A stretch of DNA of 48,391 bases from JBCFBK01 sp038562555 (lineage in GTDB: Bacteria; Bacteroidota; Bacteroidia; Bacteroidales; Prolixibacteraceae): the NCBI GenBank assembly GCA_038562555.1, contig JBCFBK010000044.1, positions 1 to 48,391 on the forward strand, written 5' to 3'. Positions 41,486 to 48,391 of the stretch are shown piece after piece. Below the pieces are notes generated by a model. It was not told the DNA's origin. It did no database searches and saw nothing but the letters and a program-made list of their open reading frames with translations. The stretch's first letter is position 1. Every line of letters begins with the position of its first letter. The position numbers were made by a program, and so were the translations under genes.

Positions 41486-42976
41486 ATGGAAAAAAGAGAT
41501 TTAAAAAAACTGGAAGTCTGGTTTGTTACCGGAAGTCAGAATCTGTATGGTGAAGAAACCCTCAAGCGGGTTGACCGCGATTCGGAAACAATTGCCCGGG
41601 CGCTGGACGCATCACCTGAGGTTGCTGTCAGTTTCGTTTTTAAGCCGGTTGTAACCACTCCGGACGAAATTTACCGGATTTGCCTTGAAGCGAATAATGC
41701 GGCCTCGTGTATCGGCCTTGTTACCTGGATGCATACCTTTTCTCCGGCAAAAATGTGGATACAGGGACTCACTGTGCTCAATAAGCCGTTTGCGCATCTC
41801 CATACTCAGTTTAACCGCGATATTCCCTGGAAGGAGATTGACATGGATTTTATGAATCTGAACCAGTCGGCTCACGGCGATCGGGAGTTCGGCTTTATCT
41901 GTTCACGCATGAGGCTGGAACGGAAGGTGATTGTAGGACACTGGCAGGATGAAAAGGTACAGAAGAAACTGGGAATCTGGGTGCGTGCAGCCGTTGGCTT
42001 TCATACATCTAAATCACTTAAAATCTGTCGTTTCGGCGACAATATGCGCTATGTTGCTGTAACCGAAGGAGACAAGGTAGAGGCGCAGCGGGTACTGGGC
42101 TGGCAGGTTAATGCACATGGGGTAGGCGAACTGGTGGCGAGCATGGAAACCGTTACGGAACAGGAAATAGCGGGTTTGATGGAGGTGTATGCCGCCAGTT
42201 ATGAGCTGAATGATCGTAACCACGAAAATATTCGCTACCAGGCAAAAATCGAGATGGGGCTCAAAAAGTTTCTGGATCTTCACGGGTACAGGGCGTTTAC
42301 AACGAATTTTGAAGACCTGACGGGACTGAAACAGCTTCCAGGCCTGGCCTGCCAGCACCTGATGGAGCAGGGGTACGGATTCGGTGCCGAAGGCGACTGG
42401 AAACAGTCGGCTCTGGTGCATATCATGAAGGTGATGGCTACCGGACTGGAAGGAGGTTGTTCTTTTATGGAAGATTATACCTATCATCTCGACCCCGCTC
42501 AGCCGGCAGTGCTGAGTGCCCATATGCTTGAGATTTGTCCTTCCGTGGCTTCGTCAAAGCCAAAAATAGAAGTTCATCCGCTTGGGATCGGCGGAAAAGA
42601 TGCCCCGGCCCGGCTGGTATTCAATGTGCCTGAAGGTAAGGGGATTAACGCCACACTGGTCGATATGGGCGGCCGCATGCGTCTGATCGTCAATCCTGTT
42701 CAGGTTATCACTCCGGAAGCGCTGCCGAAACTGCCTGTTGCACGGGCCCTTTGGATCCCGATGCCTAACCTTGAAACAGGTGCAACCGCCTGGATTCTTG
42801 CGGGTGGCGCTCACCATACCAGTTTCTCCATGGCCCTTGACCGGGAATACCTGGAAGATTTTGCTGAAATGCTGAAGCTTGAATTTGTCGTCATCGATGA
42901 GCAAACATCGATCCCGGAATTCAAGAAAGAGCTGAAATGGAATGACCTGTATTACCGCCTGGCGAAAGGACTATAA
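41486..42976 (+). CDS. araA: L-arabinose isomerase
   Basis: The 496-residue enzyme starts with the family motif EVWFVTGSQNLYGEETL. It has THTLQ-equivalent residues (WMHTFSPAKMWIQGL), the catalytic GFGAEGDWK and SFMEDYTYH with Glu and His, and the terminal GGAHHTSFS. It converts L-arabinose to L-ribulose with a divalent metal. Length matches the family. It is the first enzyme gene of the arabinose operon. Confidence 0.97.
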   Translation: MEKRDLKKLEVWFVTGSQNLYGEETLKRVDRDSETIARALDASPEVAVSFVFKPVVTTPDEIYRICLEANNAASCIGLVTWMHTFSPAKMWIQGLTVLNKPFAHLHTQFNRDIPWKEIDMDFMNLNQSAHGDREFGFICSRMRLERKVIVGHWQDEKVQKKLGIWVRAAVGFHTSKSLKICRFGDNMRYVAVTEGDKVEAQRVLGWQVNAHGVGELVASMETVTEQEIAGLMEVYAASYELNDRNHENIRYQAKIEMGLKKFLDLHGYRAFTTNFEDLTGLKQLPGLACQHLMEQGYGFGAEGDWKQSALVHIMKVMATGLEGGCSFMEDYTYHLDPAQPAVLSAHMLEICPSVASSKPKIEVHPLGIGGKDAPARLVFNVPEGKGINATLVDMGGRMRLIVNPVQVITPEALPKLPVARALWIPMPNLETGATAWILAGGAHHTSFSMALDREYLEDFAEMLKLEFVVIDEQTSIPEFKKELKWNDLYYRLAKGL

Positions 42977-43012
42977 TCTAACCTGATTGGTAACACTTAA
43001 ACTGAGAAAAGA

Positions 43013-44731
43013 ATGGCTTCACTTGACTGGATCGTAATCGGGATTTTTGGCCTGGCACTGATCGGCATTATCGTATGGGTTTTCAGACAAAAGCAGTCCA
43101 GCTCCGGAGATTATTTTCTGGCCGGACGCGATGCTTCCTGGCTGGCTATCGGAGCTTCCATCTTTGCATCGAATATCGGGTCGGAGCACCTGATCGGACT
43201 GGCCGGCGCCGGCGCTTCGAGCGGCATGGCCATGGCTCACTGGGAAATTCAGGGTTGGATGATCCTGATCCTGGGTTGGGTTTTCGTTCCGTTTTATTCG
43301 AGGAGCATGGTTTCGACTATGCCTGAGTTCCTCGAGCGGCGGTATAATAAAGAATCAAGAACCATCTTGTCCCTGATCTCGCTGGTCAGCTACGTGCTGA
43401 CGAAGGTTGCGGTGACGGTTTATGCCGGCGGGCTGGTATTCAAAGAGGTATTTGGCATTGAGAGCATCTGGGGAATCGATTTTTTCTGGATTTCGGCAAT
43501 CGGCTTGGTTCTGCTTACCGCTATCTACACGGTTATTGGCGGAATGAAATCGGTCTTATATACCTCGGTTCTGCAGACGCCAATCCTTCTTCTCGGATCG
43601 CTGATCATCGTGGTCCTCGGATTGCGCGCGGTTGGAGGCTGGGACGAAGTGGTGGCCGTTACCAGTGCTGTCAAGGTGAATGAATACGGCGATTCGATGT
43701 TTAACCTGATCCGCAGCAACCGCGATGCCGATTTTCCATGGCTGGGCGTGTTTATTGGCTCTGCGGTGATCGGTTTCTGGTATTGGTGTACCGACCAATA
43801 TATTGTGCAGCGCGTGCTCTCCGGGAAAAACGAAACCGAATCAAGAAGGGGAGCCATTTTTGGGGCCTACCTGAAGCTGACCCCGGTGTTCCTGTTCATG
43901 ATTCCCGGAATGATCGCTTTTGCCATGGCACAAAAGGGCGTAGTTATTAACGGTGAAGTATTTGCAATGAGTTCATCCGATGCGGCCTTTCCGGCCCTGG
44001 TAGCCAAACTGCTTCCTGCCGGTGTAAAAGGACTGGTTGTTTGTGGCATCCTTGCGGCTTTGATGAGTTCACTCGCTTCGCTTTTTAACTCGTCATCGAT
44101 GCTTTTTACGATCGATTTTTATAAAAAATATAAGCCTGAAACCAGTGAGGCCAACCTGCTACGGGTAGGACGTGCAGCCACTGTCGTGGTCGTCGTTCTC
44201 GGTATTCTGTGGATCCCGATCATGCGCAGCATTGGAAGCGTTTTATATACATATTTGCAGGACGTACAGTCGGTGCTGGCTCCGGGTATTGCCGCGGCTT
44301 TCCTGTTGGGGGTGGTTTCGACCAGGCCAACGCCAAAAGGAGGCATGTGGGGCATGATCGCAGGCTTTATTATCGGGGTTGTGCGCCTCGGGGCGAAAGT
44401 ATTTTACTCAACACTGGCCGGTAATGCGGGTTATACGGACGTGAAGCTCTGGGCTGCCGAAACTGGAGTCAACAACTGGTTTTATGCGCTCTTTTATGAA
44501 GTCAACTGGTTGTTTTTCAGCGGAGGAATGCTGATTTTTAGTATTCTGGTAATCATGCTGGTGAGCCGGTTTACGAAAAGTGCACCTGCGTCCCAAATCG
44601 AAGGGCTCACGTTCGCGTCGTCAACTCCCGCTCAACAGAGACATACGCGGGCCAGCTGGAACAAGTGGGATGTAATCCATACCGTCGTTATTTTAGGGTT
44701 TACCGTTGCCTTCTATCTTTATTTCTGGTAG
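43013..44731 (+). CDS. Sodium:sugar symporter (SSS family), probably for arabinose
   Basis: The 572-residue membrane protein has about 14 predicted helices and SGLT-type motifs: GDYFLAGRDASWLAIGASIFASNIGSEHLIGLAG near the N-terminus (Na+ site region) and FWYWCTDQYIVQRVLSG in the middle. It resembles vSGLT-like galactose/glucose carriers. Its position between araA and araD suggests L-arabinose as substrate, though galactose is possible too. It acts in the inner membrane. Confidence 0.9.
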   Translation: MASLDWIVIGIFGLALIGIIVWVFRQKQSSSGDYFLAGRDASWLAIGASIFASNIGSEHLIGLAGAGASSGMAMAHWEIQGWMILILGWVFVPFYSRSMVSTMPEFLERRYNKESRTILSLISLVSYVLTKVAVTVYAGGLVFKEVFGIESIWGIDFFWISAIGLVLLTAIYTVIGGMKSVLYTSVLQTPILLLGSLIIVVLGLRAVGGWDEVVAVTSAVKVNEYGDSMFNLIRSNRDADFPWLGVFIGSAVIGFWYWCTDQYIVQRVLSGKNETESRRGAIFGAYLKLTPVFLFMIPGMIAFAMAQKGVVINGEVFAMSSSDAAFPALVAKLLPAGVKGLVVCGILAALMSSLASLFNSSSMLFTIDFYKKYKPETSEANLLRVGRAATVVVVVLGILWIPIMRSIGSVLYTYLQDVQSVLAPGIAAAFLLGVVSTRPTPKGGMWGMIAGFIIGVVRLGAKVFYSTLAGNAGYTDVKLWAAETGVNNWFYALFYEVNWLFFSGGMLIFSILVIMLVSRFTKSAPASQIEGLTFASSTPAQQRHTRASWNKWDVIHTVVILGFTVAFYLYFW

Positions 44732-44735
44732 AAAT

Positions 44736-44747
44736 AGCGATATCGCT
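44736..44747. other. 12-bp perfect palindrome before araD
   Basis: AGCGATATCGCT lies in the 47-base gap between the symporter and araD. It is too short for a terminator and may be an operator or a chance palindrome. Confidence 0.25.
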
Positions 44748-44778
44748 GTATATTTACGTACTTTAAAATTAGGCAAAG

Positions 44779-45465
44779 ATGCTGGAAGGATTAAAAGAAG
44801 AGGTTTGTCAGGCTAATCTGGATTTGGTGAAGCACGGACTTGTTATCTTTACCTGGGGAAATGTGAGCGGCATTGACCGGGAGAGCGGCCTGGTTGTCAT
44901 TAAACCCAGCGGGGTTTCCTATGACGGGATGACTCCCGCTGATATGGTTGTTGCAGACATGGAAGGAAGAATCATAGAGGGGAAGTATAAGCCTTCTTCC
45001 GATACTGCTACTCATTTGGTGCTATACAGGTACTTTGAAAACATCGGCGGAATTGTCCACACCCATTCTGAATGGGCGACAAGCTGGGCTCAGGCAGGCA
45101 TGTCCATTCCCGCCGTCGGAACAACGCATGCCGATTATTTCTACGGGAAGGTTCCCTGCACCCGCAAAATGACTGACGAGGAAATCAACGGAGACTATGA
45201 ACTGGAAACCGGAAAGGTTATTGTGGAGTGCTTTAAAGAGTTAAATCCGGATTGGGTTCCGGGAGTGCTGGTTAATAACCATGCGCCTTTTTCCTGGGGA
45301 ACAGATGTACACAACGCGGTGCACAATGCCGTGGTTCTTGAAGAAGTTGCCAAAATGACTTTTCGTTCCCTTACGCTTAATCCGGATACAAAGATGAGTC
45401 AAACGCTGCTGGACAGGCATTTCCTTCGGAAGCACGGCAAAGACGCCTATTATGGACAAAAATAA
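44779..45465 (+). CDS. araD: L-ribulose-5-phosphate 4-epimerase
   Basis: The 228-residue class II aldolase-fold epimerase has KPSGVSYDGMTPADMVV, the zinc ligands in VHTHSEWATSWAQAG and the third His in VNNHAPFSWG, plus TTHADYFYG. It yields xylulose 5-phosphate for the pentose phosphate pathway. It is in operon with araB, which starts 19 bases later. Confidence 0.96.
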   Translation: MLEGLKEEVCQANLDLVKHGLVIFTWGNVSGIDRESGLVVIKPSGVSYDGMTPADMVVADMEGRIIEGKYKPSSDTATHLVLYRYFENIGGIVHTHSEWATSWAQAGMSIPAVGTTHADYFYGKVPCTRKMTDEEINGDYELETGKVIVECFKELNPDWVPGVLVNNHAPFSWGTDVHNAVHNAVVLEEVAKMTFRSLTLNPDTKMSQTLLDRHFLRKHGKDAYYGQK

Positions 45466-45484
45466 CCTTTAAACGAAACGATAA

Positions 45485-47158
45485 ATGACTGAGAAAAAAT
45501 ACACGATTGGTTTGGATTACGGCACTGATTCGGTACGTTCACTGATTGTGGATGTGCAGACCGGTAAAGAAGTTGCGGCTGCTGTTTTTGCCTATCCGCG
45601 CTGGAAGAAGGGCCTCTACTGTGATCCGGCACGGAACCAGTTCCGGCAACATCCGCTGGATTACCTTGAAGGGCTGGAATATACGATCAAAGAAGCATTA
45701 AAAAAAGTTCCTGCAGCGGTTGCCGGCAATGTAATTGGCCTTTCAGCCGATACTACCGGCTCGACCCCCTGTGCCGTCGATGAAAGCGGAACCCCCTTGT
45801 CATTAACGGCAGGGTTTGAGGAAAACCCAAACGCCATGTTTATCCTGTGGAAAGATCACACGGCGCTAAAAGAAGCCGATGAAATTAACGCAAAGGCGGC
45901 CGGGCATGCGGTTGATTTCAGGAAATATGAAGGAGGGATTTATTCTTCTGAGTGGTTTTGGTCAAAGGTTCTGCATGTTTCAAGACATGATCCGGGCGTT
46001 TTTCGGGCTGCCTCGAGCTGGGTTGAACACTGTGACTGGATACCGGCCATCCTGACGGGGAATACCCGTCCTGCCGTTGTAAAAAGGAGCAGGTGTGCTG
46101 CGGGCCATAAAGCCATGTGGCACGAAGCATTCGGCGGATTGCCTTCGGAAGAGTTTCTGAGTTCGCTTGATCCGTTGCTGAGTGGTATGCGTGACCGCCT
46201 GTATAAGGAAACGTATACCTTTGACGTACCTGCCGGAAAATTAAGCCGGGAATGGGCGGATAAGCTGGGCCTGCCTGCCGGGATTGCCGTTGGTGTAGGT
46301 TCTTTTGATGCGCACGTCGGTGCTGTGGGAGGCGAAATTAAGCCCTATTATCTCAGCAAAGTAATGGGCACTTCAACCTGCGATATGCTGGTGGCCCCAA
46401 TGGATGAAGTGGGTGATAAGCTTATTGCCGGAATTTGCGGTCAGGTGGACGGATCCGTTGTTCCCGGCATGCTGGGAATGGAAGCCGGACAGTCGGCTTT
46501 TGGTGATATTTATGCCTGGTTTAAACACGTACTGATGTGGCCGGCAACGCATATCCTCGGTCAGACGACGCTCGTTGATGAGCCCACGCGTCAGAAGTTA
46601 ATAGAAGAAATGGGCGATAAAATGATTGCCGAACTGTCGCAGGCAGCTGCTCAGATACCAATTTCAGAAAGCGGGGTACTGGCTATTGACTGGATGAACG
46701 GCCGTCGCACGCCCGATGCCAATCAAAACCTGAAAGGAGCTATAGCCGGCCTGAGCCTGGGTACGGATGCTCCCCGGATCTTCCGCGCCCTCGTTGAAGC
46801 CACCGCCTTCGGATCAAAAGCCATCGCCGACCGTTTTATAAGTGAGGGAGTCATAATAAAAGGGGTGGTAGCCCTTGGTGGTGTGGCAAAAAAATCACCG
46901 CTGGTAATGCAGATTGTTTCTGACGTCATGAATATGCCCATCAAAGTTGCCCGTTCGGAACAAGCCTGCGCGCTCGGTGCCGCTATGGCAGCTGCAGTTG
47001 CCGCGGGAGCTCATGCAAACATAAGAGAGGCTCAGGAAAAAATGGGCAGTGGTATCGAGACTGAATATCAGCCGATTCCTGAAAATGCAGCAATATATCA
47101 GCGTATCTACGAAAATTATCTCAAATTAGGGAGTTTTATTGAACAGGAACTCACCTGA
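45485..47158 (+). CDS. araB: Ribulokinase
   Basis: The 557-residue FGGY kinase has DYGTDSVRSLIVD at the N-terminus, ADTTGSTPCAVDESG, GVGSFDAHVGAVGG, MGTSTCDML and the C-terminal ATP motif GGVAKKSPLVMQI. It phosphorylates L-ribulose using ATP. It is the last gene of the operon, with a terminator-like hairpin 43 bases after its stop. Confidence 0.96.
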   Translation: MTEKKYTIGLDYGTDSVRSLIVDVQTGKEVAAAVFAYPRWKKGLYCDPARNQFRQHPLDYLEGLEYTIKEALKKVPAAVAGNVIGLSADTTGSTPCAVDESGTPLSLTAGFEENPNAMFILWKDHTALKEADEINAKAAGHAVDFRKYEGGIYSSEWFWSKVLHVSRHDPGVFRAASSWVEHCDWIPAILTGNTRPAVVKRSRCAAGHKAMWHEAFGGLPSEEFLSSLDPLLSGMRDRLYKETYTFDVPAGKLSREWADKLGLPAGIAVGVGSFDAHVGAVGGEIKPYYLSKVMGTSTCDMLVAPMDEVGDKLIAGICGQVDGSVVPGMLGMEAGQSAFGDIYAWFKHVLMWPATHILGQTTLVDEPTRQKLIEEMGDKMIAELSQAAAQIPISESGVLAIDWMNGRRTPDANQNLKGAIAGLSLGTDAPRIFRALVEATAFGSKAIADRFISEGVIIKGVVALGGVAKKSPLVMQIVSDVMNMPIKVARSEQACALGAAMAAAVAAGAHANIREAQEKMGSGIETEYQPIPENAAIYQRIYENYLKLGSFIEQELT

Positions 47159-47201
47159 AATAAGTAGTTACACCAACTGCACTATTTCATAAAAAAGTAA
47201 T

Positions 47202-47231
47202 AAATTGCCTGGGTGTTAACCCAGGCAATTT
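47202..47231 (+). terminator. Terminator of the arabinose operon, abutting the next start codon
   Basis: A perfect 13-bp stem (arms AAATTGCCTGGGT and ACCCAGGCAATTT) closes a GTTA loop. The T-tract is short (ATTTTG), and the stem ends three bases before the metallophosphoesterase ATG. Confidence 0.75.
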
Positions 47232-47234
47232 TGT

Positions 47235-48140
47235 ATGTATGATATTATAGGAGATATACACGGACAGGCTGGTTTGCTGAAAGATTTGCTGAAAAAACTT
47301 GGTTATTCGCCCAAAGGCGGCAGTTATGCTCATCCCGAGCGAAAGGTTATTTTTCTGGGCGACTATATTAACCGGGGGCCGATGCCCAGAGTCACACTCA
47401 AACTTGTGCGCGACATGGTCGAAAATGACCGGGCAATGGCCATTTTGGGGAATCATGAAATCAACGCAATCTATTTCAGTTTACTCGATAAAAAAGGCAA
47501 ACATCTGAGTAAGAAATGGTCGCGGCTCGGGCTCGATCTGGATTCAACACTGCGGGATTTTGCCGGTCAGACGGGCGAATGGGAAAGCCATATCAAATGG
47601 ATGCGCCGGTTGCCCATGTTCATTGATCTGGGAAAGATTCGCATCACCCATGCCTGCTGGCGCGACGAGAATATTCAGTTGTTGCGGGAAAATCTTCCCG
47701 ACCAAAAGCTGACCCGAAACTTTTTAAAAACAGTAGGAAAGAATAATTCGGCGCAGGCCAGCGCCTTTTGGATGACCTGCAAGGGGGTTGATTTTCAGCT
47801 TCCCCGCGATTTGCTCATATTCGACAGCAGGGGAGCGCCTCATCGCTCTTTTCGCACAAAATGGTGGGTTGACCCTGTGGGAATGACTTTTAAGGAATTG
47901 TCGTTTGAAAGCCGTTTTGACCTGCCGGATTATACTATTCCAAAAGAAATTCTTGGCCCGGGGAGTCCCTATTCTCCCAACGATCCGATCGTTTTCTTCG
48001 GTCATTACTGCATGAAAAACGGCGCCAATATTCTGACTGACAATCTGTGTTGCCTGGATTCATGTGTGAGCCGCAAAGGCAGGCTTTCGGCTTACCGGTG
48101 GAGCGGGGAAGAAAAGCTCAGGCCGGAGAATCTGGTTTAG
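47235..48140 (+). CDS. Metallophosphoesterase (PrpE/ApaH-like)
   Basis: The 301-residue calcineurin-like phosphoesterase has all dinuclear-metal motifs: GDIHG (residues 6-10), GDYINRGP, GNHE and later His residues (ITHACW, FFGHYCM). It resembles bis(5'-nucleosyl)-tetraphosphatases and Ser/Thr phosphatases of the PrpE group, so its substrate is uncertain. No link to the arabinose operon is evident. Its start lies at the foot of a strong hairpin. The stop codon (48138-48140) is the first part of a word repeat. Confidence 0.85.
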   Translation: MYDIIGDIHGQAGLLKDLLKKLGYSPKGGSYAHPERKVIFLGDYINRGPMPRVTLKLVRDMVENDRAMAILGNHEINAIYFSLLDKKGKHLSKKWSRLGLDLDSTLRDFAGQTGEWESHIKWMRRLPMFIDLGKIRITHACWRDENIQLLRENLPDQKLTRNFLKTVGKNNSAQASAFWMTCKGVDFQLPRDLLIFDSRGAPHRSFRTKWWVDPVGMTFKELSFESRFDLPDYTIPKEILGPGSPYSPNDPIVFFGHYCMKNGANILTDNLCCLDSCVSRKGRLSAYRWSGEEKLRPENLV

Positions 48141-48155
48141 CTTTTAGTTGTTAGC
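48138..48155. repeat. Modular intergenic word repeat, copy 5 (short)
   Basis: TAGCTTTTAGTTGTTAGC is the TTAGC-type module found at 36905 and 12425; it includes the stop codon of the preceding gene. The rest of 48156-48267 shows no recognisable feature. Confidence 0.45.
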
Positions 48156-48267
48156 AAAACTTAAAACAAATAACCTTGAAGCCTTATTACCGGTTACGTG
48201 ATATCCTCCCGTATCCGGTCTCCTTTCCCCGTTTGCTTCTTTTCTTTCATTTTTTTAACCTTTGGTA

Positions 48268-48297
48268 TTGCAGGGAAAAAAAGAAACTCTATCTTTG
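48268..48297 (+). promoter_or_regulatory. Promoter of tRNA-Asp
   Basis: TTG (48268-48270), 19-bp spacer and TATCTTTG (48290-48297) match the Bacteroidota consensus in sequence and spacing. The predicted start is about 40 bases before the tRNA. Confidence 0.8.
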
Positions 48298-48342
48298 CAA
48301 AGCCTTTTGAAAATAGCATTTTGTAAGGCTTGCAGAGAATTT

Positions 48343-48391
48343 GGTGCGGTAGTTCAGCTGGTTAGAATATCGGCCTGTCACGCCGGGGGTC
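48343..48391 (+). tRNA. tRNA-Asp (GTC), 5' part, cut by the window end
   Basis: The visible 49 bases hold the acceptor 5' strand GGTGCGG, a D-arm with AGCTGGTTAGA, and the anticodon stem-loop CGGCCTGTCACGCCG with anticodon GTC. The T-arm and 3' acceptor strand lie beyond the window. Confidence 0.92.

Noticed and set aside
48297..48333. Stem GCAAAGCCTT/AAGGCTTGC in front of tRNA-Asp
   Set aside because: Its left arm begins inside the -7 box and lies mostly before the expected transcript start, so it is unlikely to form in RNA.
1..48391. CRISPR arrays, insertion sequences, integrases and attachment sites
   Set aside because: No regularly spaced repeats, transposase or recombinase motifs, or terminal inverted repeats were found. 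The repeated intergenic words are irregular and lack spacers.

Overview
The window is a piece of a Bacteroidota chromosome. The evidence is a SusC/SusD pair with a hybrid two-component regulator, promoter boxes of the TAnnTTTG type, A-rich rather than Shine-Dalgarno leaders, a Nudix-type arabinose regulator and lipoproteins with short Cys lipoboxes. It reads as a Bacteroidales/Marinilabiliales-like free-living or gut polysaccharide degrader, but the genus cannot be fixed from this sequence. No mobile element, CRISPR array or rRNA was seen, and no stretch longer than about 300 bases lacks a gene.

Layout. (1) 1-984, minus: a truncated lipoprotein gene. (2) 1158-8358, minus: a LacI-type regulator followed by an SDR fructuronate reductase, a PfkB sugar kinase, a LarA-family (nickel-pincer) racemase/epimerase, PdxB and 6-phosphogluconate dehydrogenase. 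(3) 8507-15115, plus, divergent from (2): UxaE, UxaC, KDG kinase, KDPG aldolase, an ExuT-like transporter and a KdgF-like cupin. Two identical LacI-type operators sit between (2) and (3), and a different LacI-type palindrome overlaps an internal promoter before kdgK. (4) 15141-33685: a polysaccharide utilisation locus with HTCS regulator (minus), then SusC, SusD, GH2, GH43, GH35, an SGNH esterase and a beta-helix protein (plus). (5) 33746-35653, minus: an acyl-CoA synthetase. (6) 35855-40612: galactose genes galM (minus), a GntR regulator, galK and galT. (7) 40754-47158: an arabinose operon with Nudix-type AraR, araA, an SSS transporter, araD and araB. (8) 47235 to the end: a metallophosphoesterase and the start of tRNA-Asp.

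How it works together. The enzyme set points to arabinogalactan-type glycans: a GH43 with exo-beta-1,3-galactanase features, GH35 and GH2 exo-enzymes, and dedicated pathways for the three main sugars released (galactose, arabinose and a hexuronate such as glucuronate). The most interesting part is the left operon. No mannonate or altronate dehydratase is present. Instead the genes could convert fructuronate to mannonate (SDR), epimerise it at C2 to gluconate (LarA homologue), phosphorylate it (PfkB kinase) and decarboxylate 6-phosphogluconate (Gnd). That would be a dehydratase-free hexuronate route into the pentose phosphate pathway. This is inference from gene content. PdxB in the same operon may remove 4-phosphoerythronate, a known inhibitor of Gnd.

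Intergenic regions repeatedly carry the same short words (TATCAAG, ACACAAGA, AGCTATTAGC, CACGACT) in modular, orientation-independent blocks whose role is unknown.
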